From NCBI RefSeq assembly GCF_002234405.1, contig NZ_NMQT01000011.1, positions 62,001-126,000 on the forward strand: 64,000 nucleotides of DNA, read 5' to 3'. The position numbers were made by a program, and so were the translations under genes. Each line of letters opens with the position of its first letter. The stretch's first letter is position 1. Of this stretch, positions 17,409-25,452 are shown in pieces. The notes below the pieces were generated by a model, which did not search any database, was not told the origin of the DNA, and saw nothing but the letters and a program-made list of their open reading frames with translations. Origin of the DNA: Amycolatopsis thailandensis (GTDB taxonomy: Bacteria > Actinomycetota > Actinomycetes > Mycobacteriales > Pseudonocardiaceae).

Positions 17409-18578
17409 TCAGGCGACAGACGCGGGGGCGTGCAGGGCGGTGGGCCGGGTGAAGCGGGAACGGCCGAGCAGGGGGAGTACCTCTTCCCCGACGCGGTAGG
17501 CCTCCTCCAGATGCGGGTTGCCGGCGAGGATGAACGCGTCGACGCCGAGGTCGAGCAGCTGGTCGAGGCGTTCGGCGACCTGCTCGTAGCTGCCGACGAG
17601 GCCGAACGCGGGGCCGCCGCGCAGCAGGGAGAACCCGGCCCAGACGTTCGGCTGGACCTCGACGTCGCGGTACCCGGTGATGGTGGACGGCACCCAGCCT
17701 TTGATCCGGCCCGCGCCGACGGAGTCGCCTTGTGCCTGCCGGTTGGCGATCTCCGGGTCGACGTGGCGCCAGCCCTTCTCGATCTCGGCCCACGCGGCCT
17801 CCTCGGTGTGCCGGGCGAGGATGTCGATGCGCACGGCGAACTTCGGGGTTCGACCGAGTTTCGCGGCGTGCTCCCGGACGCCGTCGAACTTCCGCCCGAG
17901 GTCGGCGAACGGCTCCAGCCACGACAGGTAGTAGTCGGCATGCAGTCCCGCCGCGTTCACCGCCGCCCCCGACGATCCGGAGAAGTAGATCTCCGGGAAG
18001 GGTTCGCCGACGAGGTGCTCGGGCAGCGCGGCACCACGGGTGGTGAAGAACCGGCCGTCGAAGTCGTACGGTTCGCCCCGCCACACTCCTTTGAGGACGT
18101 GGAGGAACTCCGATGTCCGGGCGTAGCGGTCGTCGTGGTCGACCTTGTCGCCCCACCACAGCTGTGCGGGCCCGCCACCGCCGGAGATGATGTTGTAGAC
18201 GAGGCGGCCGCCGGTGGCGCGTTGCAGGCTCGCCGACATGCGTGCGGCCTGCAGCGGATGCAGGAACCCCGGCTGGAACGCGACCATGAAACGGTAGGTG
18301 GTGGTCTCCCTGGCGAGTGCGGCCGACAACGCCCACGGGTCTTCGGTGCCGGGGAAGGAGGGCAGCAACCCGCCCAGGAAGCCGGCCGCTTCCGACGCCT
18401 TGGCCACAGCCGCGGCGTGGTCGATGTAGGCGTATCCGTCGGGTTCACCGTCGCGCAGGGCCGGTGTGATGTTGCCGGGGCCGAGCCCGCCCCAGTCGCC
18501 GCGGTTGCGGATCTTCGGAGTGCGCAGCGAGGCGTGGTCGCCGCCCATGCCGATGCGCCAGTAGACGTCCACGGTCAT
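17409..18578 (-). CDS. SsuD-like FMNH2-dependent alkanesulfonate monooxygenase
   Basis: The 389-aa luciferase-like monooxygenase carries the SsuD-type sequence pattern: FMVAFQPGFLHPLQAARMSA, then LVYNIISGGG and a DHDDRYARTSEFLHVLKGVW block. A C-terminal FGLVGSYEQVAERLDQLLDL stretch ends in FILAGNPH. SsuD enzymes use reduced FMN and O2 to release sulfite from alkanesulfonates; no flavin reductase gene lies in this operon, so one must be supplied from elsewhere. The start overlaps the preceding gene by ATGA. Length and motifs are normal, but the exact substrate is not predictable. Confidence 0.8.
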   Translation of the reverse strand: MTVDVYWRIGMGGDHASLRTPKIRNRGDWGGLGPGNITPALRDGEPDGYAYIDHAAAVAKASEAAGFLGGLLPSFPGTEDPWALSAALARETTTYRFMVAFQPGFLHPLQAARMSASLQRATGGRLVYNIISGGGGPAQLWWGDKVDHDDRYARTSEFLHVLKGVWRGEPYDFDGRFFTTRGAALPEHLVGEPFPEIYFSGSSGAAVNAAGLHADYYLSWLEPFADLGRKFDGVREHAAKLGRTPKFAVRIDILARHTEEAAWAEIEKGWRHVDPEIANRQAQGDSVGAGRIKGWVPSTITGYRDVEVQPNVWAGFSLLRGGPAFGLVGSYEQVAERLDQLLDLGVDAFILAGNPHLEEAYRVGEEVLPLLGRSRFTRPTALHAPASVA

Positions 18579-19615
18579 GCGCTCGCTCCTGTCGGTGTCC
18601 GGCCCGCCGGGTCGGCGAGATGAAGGAGGTGTTCTCCCGCCCGGTGGATTTCTTCGATACCGGGGTGTCCACTGAGGACGAAGGTGGTGATGCCGGAGCG
18701 CTCGTACTCGGCCAACCGCGCCGCCACTTCCCGGTAGCCGCCGACCAGCCCGACCGGAGTGCGGTGCCCGATCCGGTCGAAGCCGTCGAACGTCGTCCCG
18801 TCCGGCGCGCGGGAGCGGACGTCGTGTTCGGTGGCGGCCGGGTCGATCTCGCGCCAGAGACGCAGCACCCGGGCCCAGGCCTCGTGTTCGTCTTCTCTGG
18901 CGATGATCGGGAGCACCAGCCCGGCCCGGACCGTCCGGCCATGGCTCTCGGCGGCGGTGTGGAGCGCGCGGACACTCGAAGTCAGGTCCGAGGTGGACGC
19001 CGGGAAGAGGTGCACGTCGCCGTGGGCGGCCGACAGGGCGATCACCTCCGGTGACGTCCCGGAGAGGTGCACCACCGGGAACGGTCGGCCGTCGGCCGCT
19101 TCGTCGAAGCCGCCTGACCGCACGTGGTAGTAGCCGCCGTCGTGGTCGAACTCCCCGCCGTCGAACCCGCCCGGTGAAGCGCCGCGCCCGGACCAGGCAC
19201 CGCGCGCGACGGTGAGGAATTCGGCGGCGCGTTCGTACCGCTCGGTGCGGCCGAGGCGGTCACCCCGTCGGCGGTCGTCCTCGGGGTCGGTGTCGACCCG
19301 CACCAGCCAGTCGAGCCTGTCGGCGCCGAGGCGCTGCAACGTCAACGACATCTTCGCCGCGTACACCGGGGTGGCGAAGGACGGCGTGAACTCCACGGTC
19401 ACCCGGGCGTGCCGGGTGTGGCGCAGCGCGCCGCCCGCCACGATCCACGACTCCTCGCCACGGGGGTCGTAGGGCGCCACCACACCGTCCAAACCGGACA
19501 GTTCAGCGGCATCGATCACTTGGTGCAGATGCTCGAAGCCGGCGCGCTGCCACAGGTTCGGGTCCGCGCGGCGGCCGTCGCCGCGGGTGGGCAGCTCCCA
19601 CAGGAACCGGGTCAT
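18575..19615 (-). CDS. Luciferase-like (LLM) flavin monooxygenase
   Basis: The 346-aa protein starts at the ATG at 19615, which overlaps the previous stop as ATGA; a longer frame is open upstream but would overlap the neighbour. It is an SsuD-type LLM protein: VEFTPSFATPVYAAKMSLTL, RLDWLVRVDTDPE, a TERYERAAEFLTVARGAW block, and near the end GLVGGYREVAARLAEYERSG with FVLSGHPG. It is clearly paralogous to the following gene but diverged. Two LLM monooxygenases next to a DszB-like protein suggest sequential S-oxygenation before C-S cleavage. Confidence 0.75.
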   Translation of the reverse strand: MTRFLWELPTRGDGRRADPNLWQRAGFEHLHQVIDAAELSGLDGVVAPYDPRGEESWIVAGGALRHTRHARVTVEFTPSFATPVYAAKMSLTLQRLGADRLDWLVRVDTDPEDDRRRGDRLGRTERYERAAEFLTVARGAWSGRGASPGGFDGGEFDHDGGYYHVRSGGFDEAADGRPFPVVHLSGTSPEVIALSAAHGDVHLFPASTSDLTSSVRALHTAAESHGRTVRAGLVLPIIAREDEHEAWARVLRLWREIDPAATEHDVRSRAPDGTTFDGFDRIGHRTPVGLVGGYREVAARLAEYERSGITTFVLSGHPGIEEIHRAGEHLLHLADPAGRTPTGASA

Positions 19616-20646
19616 GCCGCCCGCTCTCCGGCGACCAGTGCCTTCGCCTGCTCCAGGGGTTCGTGCGCCACCCACGAGCCGAGATCGAAGTCGGCGGCTA
19701 GAAAGCCGTGGGTGTAGAGGAACTGCTTCTGGACCCCGAGCAGTTCGATCCGCTCGGCGGACAGCTCCGGATGCAGGGTGCGATGGAACTCCTCGCCGTA
19801 GGCCGCGACGACGCCCTCCGGCCCGGAGAACGTCTCGTGGGCGAGCACGGCGCGGACCTCGTCGAGGTGGCCTGCCGCCCAGTCCGCGGCACGCAGGCTC
19901 GCCGCGAGGAAGCCCACCACTGCCTCGGGCCGGTGCTCCAGAAGGTCGGCGTGCACGGTGATGGGCCGGGGCGTGCCGTTGTTGACCCGGCCCCGCCGGG
20001 TGGTGGCGGTGTCGAGATCGACCGCGACCCGCAGTCCCTGTTCCCGCGCCACTTCGGCCGCCCGGGCACCCTTGACGTAGATCGCGTCGACGTCACCGGC
20101 CAGCAGTTCGGCCACACCCCAGGTGGTCCCTCGGGTGGCGCGGCCATGGACCTGGGGATCACGGTTCACGTCGACCTCGGTCACCGTGACGTCGGCGAGG
20201 GTGCGGCTCGCCAGGCGCAGGGCGTTCGCGAACCCGTGCAGCGCCATCGCCCTCGGGAAGCTGCGGGCCTGATCCGCGGCCCACGCCGGGATGCCGATCC
20301 GCGCGCCGGCGAGACCGGCGGCGTCCGTGACAGGGGAGTCGCCGGCGACGAGGATGGCCTGTGCCTCGTCGATCCAGGTCAGCCCGATGAGCCGGGTGGG
20401 CGAGCCCTGGGCGCGGGCGGCGAGGGCGGGGACGTTGCCGCCTTCGCGGATCAGCCCGCGCAGCCGGTGGTCGTAGTGGTGGACGGCGATCTCGGGTGCG
20501 GCGTCCTGAAGGATCGACAAGGGAAGACCGTGGTCGGCCGCGTTGTCGGAGAGCCAGCCGAGGCTGTGGGCGAGACCGCTGGCCGTGGGTACCGGGCAGC
20601 GGGTGTACCAGAGCTGGTCGATGGTCTGCTCAGTCGCGATGGTCAT
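19612..20646 (-). CDS. DszB-like sulfinate desulfinase
   Basis: The 344-aa protein lacks a signal peptide and begins with TIDQLWYTRCPVPTASG. This matches the region around the catalytic Cys27 of 2'-hydroxybiphenyl-2-sulfinate desulfinase (DszB, CPVPNA). The DszB active-site His and Arg-Gly region is also recognisable: VHHYDHRLRGLIREGGNVPA aligns with DszB VHFTYDQ...RFGGEIPP. The later DVDAIYVKGARAAEVAREQG and QKQFLYTHGFL segments match DszB's DVDALY and TQQFLLTNNLL. DszB evolved from SsuA-type binding proteins, which explains the fold and the gene context. The comparison is from memory. The physiological sulfinate is unknown and need not be biphenyl-derived. Confidence 0.72.
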   Translation of the reverse strand: MTIATEQTIDQLWYTRCPVPTASGLAHSLGWLSDNAADHGLPLSILQDAAPEIAVHHYDHRLRGLIREGGNVPALAARAQGSPTRLIGLTWIDEAQAILVAGDSPVTDAAGLAGARIGIPAWAADQARSFPRAMALHGFANALRLASRTLADVTVTEVDVNRDPQVHGRATRGTTWGVAELLAGDVDAIYVKGARAAEVAREQGLRVAVDLDTATTRRGRVNNGTPRPITVHADLLEHRPEAVVGFLAASLRAADWAAGHLDEVRAVLAHETFSGPEGVVAAYGEEFHRTLHPELSAERIELLGVQKQFLYTHGFLAADFDLGSWVAHEPLEQAKALVAGERAA

Positions 20647-21382
20647 GGGTGTCCTCCGAGGGGGTCGGGGCGCCGCCGACGCCGAGTTCGGCGAGGAAGG
20701 CGGCGCGGTAGTCGAGTGCCGCGGGGTCGGTGCGGTGACGGGGGCGGGGCAGATCCACGACGACGTCGTGCCCGAACCGTCCTTTGTGGAGGACCAGCAC
20801 CCGGTCGGCGAGCCGGATCGCCTCGTCGACGTCGTGGGTCACGAGCAGGACGGCGGGCCGGTGACGGGCCACGAGGTCGCCGACGAGATCCTGCATGCGC
20901 AACCGGGTCAGCGCGTCGAGGGCGGCGAACGGCTCGTCGAGCAACAGCAGTTCCGGCTCGCGCACCAGCGCCCTGGCGAGCGCGACACGTTGCGCCTCAC
21001 CGCCGGACAGCGTCGCGGGCCAGGCACGGTGCTTGTCCGCGAGATTCACCTCGGCGAGCGCGCGGCGTCCGTTGTCCTTGGTCTGCTTGCCGTGCGGCTG
21101 ACCGATGACCACATTGGACAGTACGCGTTTGGACGGGATCAGCCGTGGTTCCTGGTAGACGACGGTCCGTTTCCGGGGAACCAGGATCTCTCCGGTGTCC
21201 GGACGTTCGAGCCCGAGTAGCAGCCGCAGGAGGGTGGTCTTGCCGGTTCCGCTGGGGCCGAGCAGTACGACGAACTCGCCTCGCCTGATCGCCAGATCGA
21301 CCCCGTCCAGCACGGTCTTGTCGCCGAAGCTCTTGCTCACACCCGACAACGACACCGCGAGTTCGGTGGTGGTGGCCGTCAT
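20630..21382 (-). CDS. ssuB: SsuB-type ABC transporter ATPase (sulfonate import)
   Basis: The 250-aa ATPase starts at the ATG at 21382, which overlaps the permease stop. It has Walker A GPSGTGKTT, signature LSGGEAQRVALARAL, Walker B LLLLDEPFAALD and the switch His in VTHDVDEAI. The subfamily matches SsuB/TauB/NrtD importers of sulfonates and related anions. The end overlaps the start of the DszB-like gene by 17 bp. Together with the permease at 21379 and the lipoprotein at 22224 it forms a complete importer feeding the monooxygenases downstream. Confidence 0.85.
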   Translation of the reverse strand: MTATTTELAVSLSGVSKSFGDKTVLDGVDLAIRRGEFVVLLGPSGTGKTTLLRLLLGLERPDTGEILVPRKRTVVYQEPRLIPSKRVLSNVVIGQPHGKQTKDNGRRALAEVNLADKHRAWPATLSGGEAQRVALARALVREPELLLLDEPFAALDALTRLRMQDLVGDLVARHRPAVLLVTHDVDEAIRLADRVLVLHKGRFGHDVVVDLPRPRHRTDPAALDYRAAFLAELGVGGAPTPSEDTHDHRD

Positions 21383-22227
21383 CGCGCCGCCACCCCCGCC
21401 CGCCACGGCATCGCGAACCGTTCCAGTACCCGGACCGCCGCGTCGAACACCAGGCCCAGCACGGCGTAAAGCACCACGCACAGCACCATGTAGTCGGTGC
21501 GGTTGTACTCCTGGGCCAGGCTGACCAGATAGCCGATGCCTTCGCGGGTGCCGACCTGCTCGGCCGCGATGAGCCCGGTGACGCTGATCGACAGGCAGAT
21601 CCGCAGGGCCATCAGGACGGCGGGAAGCGCGGAAGGAAGGATGGTCCCGAACACCAGCCGCGGCCCGCGCACCCCGAAACTCCTGGCCGCTTCGAGCATC
21701 TTCCGGTCGACGTTGCGGACGCCGAGGTAGGTGTAGGCGTACATCGGTGCGATGGTGGCGACCGCGATCAGCAGCACCTTGAACGTCTCGTCGATGCCGA
21801 ACCACGCGATGAACAGCGGCACGAGCGCGAGGAACGGGATGGCGCGGTTGATCTGCATGGTCGCGTCGATCAGTTCTTCGCCGAGTGCGGAAAGTCCGGC
21901 CAGGACACCGAAAAGGAGTCCGGACGCGACGCCGAGGGCGACTCCGGCCGCCGCGCGTCGCAGGGAGGCGAGGGTGAAGTCCACCAGCTGACCGGTCCGG
22001 AACAGTTCGACGAACGCGTTCCACACCTTCGGCGGTCCGGGCAGCACCTGCTCGGAGATCCCGCCCGTGGCCGTGCCGATCCACCACAGGGCGACGAGCA
22101 GCAGCGGAACGGCGAAGCGTAAGGGGATCGACGACCAGCGCCGCTGTCGCCGGTGCCCCTGGTATTCGGGCCGGACGAGGTCCGGTGGTTCGGTGTCTAC
22201 CGGTCCGGGCGCGGTGACGACGCTCAT
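21379..22227 (-). CDS. ssuC: SsuC-type ABC transporter permease
   Basis: The 282-aa membrane protein has about six hydrophobic helices, the first around residues 33-50. It carries the EAA-type cytoplasmic loop (LEAARSFGVRGPRLVFGTIL, followed by PSALPAVLMALRI), which docks on the ATPase. It belongs to the nitrate/sulfonate/taurine permease family. The start overlaps the SsuA stop (ATGA) and the stop overlaps the SsuB start, giving strict translational coupling. Confidence 0.85.
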   Translation of the reverse strand: MSVVTAPGPVDTEPPDLVRPEYQGHRRQRRWSSIPLRFAVPLLLVALWWIGTATGGISEQVLPGPPKVWNAFVELFRTGQLVDFTLASLRRAAAGVALGVASGLLFGVLAGLSALGEELIDATMQINRAIPFLALVPLFIAWFGIDETFKVLLIAVATIAPMYAYTYLGVRNVDRKMLEAARSFGVRGPRLVFGTILPSALPAVLMALRICLSISVTGLIAAEQVGTREGIGYLVSLAQEYNRTDYMVLCVVLYAVLGLVFDAAVRVLERFAMPWRAGVAAR

Positions 22228-23237
22228 TTCGCCGCCTTCTGGTGCTCGGCGAGCTTGGCGGGCAGGTCGTAGACGACGTCCGCCGCGGTGATCTTCCGCT
22301 GGGTCACCTTGTTCGCCGAGAACAGGTCCGCGACCGATTCGAGGTCGCGCAGATCCTTCTCACCGGGGTACCGGGGAACCGTGGCCTGTCCGCCCAGTGC
22401 CAGCGCACGCCGCAGCCGATCGCCCGACAGTGCGCGGGGGCCGGACTTGTCGAAGACGTTTTCGAAGGCCGCCGGGTTTTCCCGTTGCTGCCGGGTCAAC
22501 TGCTGCAGCGTCTCCAGGTACTTGGCGGCGACGTCCGGCCGCGAGTCCAGCACGTCGGTGCGGAACGCGACGATCGTGTTGTCGACCGAACCGATGCTTT
22601 CCTCGGTGGCGATCTCCACGCCGCCGTTCGCTTTCGCCTCCTGGTAAGGCTCGTTGAACGACGCCCACGCGTCGATCTGGCCGGTGGCGAACGCCGAGGT
22701 CGCGTCCGCTTGCTGCAACGGCACTCGTTCGACCTGGTCGACGGGCACGCCGGCCTGAGCCAGTGCCAGCAGCGTGATGTACTCGCCCTTTCCCGCCGGG
22801 TTCACCGCGATCCGCTTGCCCGCCAGGTCACGGACCGACTTGATGCCGGACTTCGGCGTGGCCAGGATGCCGTTCTGGTCCTTGCCGACCGGGTCGGCGA
22901 CGGCGACGATCCGGACGCCGACGTCCTTGGACAGTGCGCCGATCACAGGGCTGTACGCGCCACCGGAGACGTCGAGTTGCTTGGTGTTGAACAGTTTCAG
23001 GTTCGAGCTGAAGCCCGGCGTGCTGGGCACCCATTCGACGCGGGCACCCAGCGGTGCCAGTGCCTTGTCGAACGTCCCGTCCCGTTTGCCGACCGCGAGG
23101 GGCCCGGCGTTGCCGGGATCGGTGACCTTGAGTGTGAAGGTGCCGCCGGTGTCCGGGCCGGCGCCGGCACACGCGGTGGTCAGCGCGAGAAGGGCGATGA
23201 GTGCGAGCGTGAGTCTGGAATTCCGGCTGCGGGGCAT
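22224..23237 (-). CDS. ssuA: SsuA-type sulfonate-binding lipoprotein
   Basis: The start at 23237 (MPRSRNSRLTLALIALLALT) has AGGAG eight bases upstream; an in-frame start further up would put a hydrophilic leader before the signal. The signal ends in the lipobox LTTAC at residues 19-23, so the 337-aa protein is a membrane-anchored lipoprotein. The mature part has the binding-fold signatures SVRDLAGKRIAVNPAGKGEY and GQIDAWASFNEPYQEA. It is the first gene of the operon and divergent from the IclR gene, so transcription probably starts in the 187-bp gap between them. Confidence 0.85.
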   Translation of the reverse strand: MPRSRNSRLTLALIALLALTTACAGAGPDTGGTFTLKVTDPGNAGPLAVGKRDGTFDKALAPLGARVEWVPSTPGFSSNLKLFNTKQLDVSGGAYSPVIGALSKDVGVRIVAVADPVGKDQNGILATPKSGIKSVRDLAGKRIAVNPAGKGEYITLLALAQAGVPVDQVERVPLQQADATSAFATGQIDAWASFNEPYQEAKANGGVEIATEESIGSVDNTIVAFRTDVLDSRPDVAAKYLETLQQLTRQQRENPAAFENVFDKSGPRALSGDRLRRALALGGQATVPRYPGEKDLRDLESVADLFSANKVTQRKITAADVVYDLPAKLAEHQKAAK

Positions 23238-23325
23238 GGAGGTGACTCCTGGGGAGAGGGGACCCGGTTCGGATGGCCCGGTCGAGATGGGCGCAACGCT
23301 AACCACGCCGCATCAGGGGATCCAG

Positions 23326-23348
23326 GTGTTCCACAGAATGGAAAACAC
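23326..23348. promoter_or_regulatory. Candidate IclR operator in the divergent promoter region
   Basis: The sequence GTGTTCCACAGAATGGAAAA (23326-23345) followed by CAC contains TTCCA and TGGAA arms separated by 5 bp, with GTGTT and AACAC flanks, a near-palindrome. It lies between ssuA (start 23237) and the IclR-type regulator (start 23425). TTCCA/TGGAA half-sites recall those described for IclR-family operators. Binding is inferred. Confidence 0.45.
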
Positions 23349-23424
23349 GGGCGGCCCGTCTGCCACAGAGGGTGTGAATGAGGAAAGTCCTACCACTATT
23401 TGGAATACTGTTACGCTGAGCCGC

Positions 23425-24180
23425 ATGGCGCGAGAAGGTGGTGACGGCGTCCAGACCGTGGCGAGGGCGCTGGCGGTCCTCGGGTGTTTTCGAGGTGGCG
23501 GCGAGCTGGGGATCACCGAGCTCTCCCGCCGGGTGGAGCTTCCGGCCAGTACGACCCATCGCCTGGTGACGGCGCTCATCGGCGCCGGTTTCCTGGAGAA
23601 GAGCCCGACGTCGAACCGGTACCGGATCGGGGGCGCTCTCGCGGAGTACGGGCAGATCGCCTACCGGCAGCACCGGATCTATCTGGTCGAGCCCCACCTC
23701 GAACAGCTCGCGACCACCACCGGGGCGTCCGCGTCGATCGCGGTCCGGCACGGCAACGACATGGTGCTGCTGGGCACCAGCCGCTGGCGGGAGGCGGACG
23801 GGCACGAGCTCCAGGGGCTCCGGATCCCGCTCCACGCGAGCGCGCTGGGCAGGGCACTGCTCGCGTGGTCCGACGTGTCGGAGGAGGAGTTGGCGCGACT
23901 TCCGTTCACCGACGGAACCGAACGCGCTCCCACGGATCCGGCCGGGCTGGCCAAGGAACTCGCCCTGACCCGCGAACGCGGATGGGCCTTCAACGACGAG
24001 GAACTGGCCGCCGGTTTCCGCACGATCGGCCTTCCGCTGCGCGACGGGGAAGGCCGTACTCGGTTCGCTCTCGGATTGCGCGGCACGACGGCTCTGATGA
24101 TCCCCGAACGATTGCCCTTCTTCGTGGACCTGGCCAAAGTCACGGCCGACGAGATCGCCGCGGTGCTTTTCGAGAGCTGA
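23425..24180 (+). CDS. IclR-family transcriptional regulator
   Basis: The 251-aa protein has an N-terminal winged helix (residues 8-70: VQTVARALAVLGCFRGGGEL, then SRRVELPASTTHRLVTALIG) and a C-terminal IclR effector domain (residues 85-250, with LHASALGRALLAW and GWAFNDEELAAGFRTIGLP). The length is standard. It is divergent from the ssu-dsz-like operon and is its likely controller, probably responding to an organosulfur compound or to sulfur status. The start ATG at 23425 begins MAREGGDGVQ; the frame is open far upstream but that region overlaps the divergent operon. Confidence 0.88.
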   Translation: MAREGGDGVQTVARALAVLGCFRGGGELGITELSRRVELPASTTHRLVTALIGAGFLEKSPTSNRYRIGGALAEYGQIAYRQHRIYLVEPHLEQLATTTGASASIAVRHGNDMVLLGTSRWREADGHELQGLRIPLHASALGRALLAWSDVSEEELARLPFTDGTERAPTDPAGLAKELALTRERGWAFNDEELAAGFRTIGLPLRDGEGRTRFALGLRGTTALMIPERLPFFVDLAKVTADEIAAVLFES

Positions 24181-24234
24181 CCGGGAGCCTCAGCCGGGGC
24201 GGGTATCCAGCTCAAGAGGGCGGGTGAGCCACGG

Positions 24235-24636
24235 TCAGCCGAACCGGACCTCGGGGATCGCCGTCATCAGCCGTTCCCATTCGGGATACCGGGCGAGCTT
24301 GCCTTCGTAGACAGCGGAGATCTTCGCGCCCAGGTCCGGATCGGGGTCGTCGGTCACGGCGACCCCGACGTGCAGTTTGGCGTAGTGCGGGAGGATCTCC
24401 GTGTCCCCGGCCAGATGGACCGGGTCGTACATGTAGCGCTCGAATGCGTCGAGGTCGGCGAGACCGAAGGAATAGCCGTGGGTGTAGCCCTCGGCCGGAT
24501 CGCCGAGAAGCCTGCCGACCGTCGAGTACGCCACCGACTCCACCTTGGCGGTCCGGCGGATCAATTCCAGGGCACGGGCCTTCTGCTTCTCGGTGCTTTC
24601 CTCGCGGAACGCGAAGCGCATGAACTGGACGATCAA
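24235..24636 (-). CDS. Dabb-family (stress-responsive A/B barrel) protein
   Basis: The protein of about 133 aa has the dimeric alpha/beta-barrel pattern: IVQFMRFAF, then a helix KARALELIRRTAKVE and a YTHGYSFGLADLDAFERYMY block. A HAKL-type strand follows (LPHYAKLHVGVAV). I prefer a TTG start at 24636 because GGAGG lies five bases before it; a GTG at 24648 in the same frame would begin inside the operator. Many Dabb proteins act as small oxidative or cyclising enzymes or bind hydrophobic ligands. It is divergent from the TetR gene and probably repressed by it. Confidence 0.75.
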   Translation of the reverse strand: MIVQFMRFAFREESTEKQKARALELIRRTAKVESVAYSTVGRLLGDPAEGYTHGYSFGLADLDAFERYMYDPVHLAGDTEILPHYAKLHVGVAVTDDPDPDLGAKISAVYEGKLARYPEWERLMTAIPEVRFG

Positions 24637-24647
24637 GACTTCCTCCA

Positions 24648-24675
24648 CTACTTTGAACCCATGAGTTCAAAGTAG
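24648..24675. promoter_or_regulatory. 28-bp palindromic operator of the TetR regulator
   Basis: CTACTTTGAAC (24648-24658) and GTTCAAAGTAG (24665-24675) are perfect 11-bp inverted arms around a 6-bp spacer. The element lies in the short gap between the Dabb gene and the divergent TetR gene. The size and symmetry are typical of TetR-dimer sites, so it most likely gives autoregulation and control of the Dabb gene. Confidence 0.75.
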
Positions 24676-24692
24676 CGAACGGGCGGGTTCAG

Positions 24693-25301
24693 GTGCAACA
24701 CCGGATTTCGAAGCGGCAACGGATCTTGGACGTGGCCTTCGCGGTCTTCGCGCGCCGTGGGTACACCCGGGCTTCCGTCCAGGAGATCGCGGACGAGGCG
24801 AAAGTCGCGAAACCCACCGTCTACAACCATTTCGGTGATAAGGAGACGCTGTTTCGCGGCGCCATGGCGGCTGCCGCAGATGGCGTCGCCGCTGACTCGC
24901 TCGACGCCATCGAGCCGCTCCGTGACGCGGGGATCGACGTCCGAGCGGCCCTCGGAACCGCGGCTTCCCGGCTGCTGCGGATCTGCTCTGGTGAGCGTTC
25001 GCACGCGCTCCGGTCCCTGGCACACGCCGAACTGGCCACGTTCCCGGAGCTGGCGGTCGCGATGCAGGAACGCACGTCGGCGCATCTGATCGAGGCGCTG
25101 GCCGACCGGTTCGCTCACCTCGTCCTCTCGGGCGCTCTTCGCTCATGTGATCCGGCCAGGGCCGCCGAGCACTTCCTGGCACTGCTGATCGGGCCGCTGG
25201 AGTCACGCTCTCGCCTGGGGACGCGCACTCTTCCGGAGGATGAGCTCGACGCCATCGCGGAATCGGGCGTCGACACGTTCGTGCGCGCGTACGGTCCGTA
25301 G
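24693..25301 (+). CDS. TetR-family transcriptional regulator
   Basis: The 202-aa protein starts at GTG (24693). The N-terminal DNA-binding domain is clear: KRQRILDVAFAVFARRGYTR, SVQEIADEAKVAKPTVYNHF, then GDKETLF. The C-terminal ligand domain (residues 60-200) resembles the TetR_C group with a HALRSLAHAELATFPEL helix. It diverges from the Dabb gene across a perfect 28-bp palindrome. The ligand is unknown. Confidence 0.88.
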   Translation: MQHRISKRQRILDVAFAVFARRGYTRASVQEIADEAKVAKPTVYNHFGDKETLFRGAMAAAADGVAADSLDAIEPLRDAGIDVRAALGTAASRLLRICSGERSHALRSLAHAELATFPELAVAMQERTSAHLIEALADRFAHLVLSGALRSCDPARAAEHFLALLIGPLESRSRLGTRTLPEDELDAIAESGVDTFVRAYGP

Positions 25302-25414
25302 GCGAAACGCCGGGTTCGTCCAAAGAGGACTTCTCGGTGCCGGATAGCTCACAGTCCAGCTGGTGAGATGCCGGTGTCAGAGCTGGGTGGGACGGTTTTC
25401 TTTCTTTAGGGTCC

Positions 25415-25433
25415 CTGATCGTCACCCGATCAG
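25415..25433. promoter_or_regulatory. Short inverted repeat upstream of the Dpp-type operon
   Basis: CTGATCG (25415-25421) and CGATCAG (25427-25433) are perfect 7-bp inverted arms with a 5-bp spacer, 20 bp before the first transporter gene. It may be a regulator site or a leader hairpin. No regulator gene is adjacent that can be assigned with confidence; the TetR gene to the left is the nearest candidate. Confidence 0.4.
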
Positions 25434-25452
25434 ATGAACCCGAGTAGGTGCT

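Noticed and set aside
25302..25452. SAM riboswitch upstream of the Dpp-type operon
   Set aside because: The region was inspected because of the sulfur context, but no conserved SAM-riboswitch core could be seen; only a short inverted repeat is supported.
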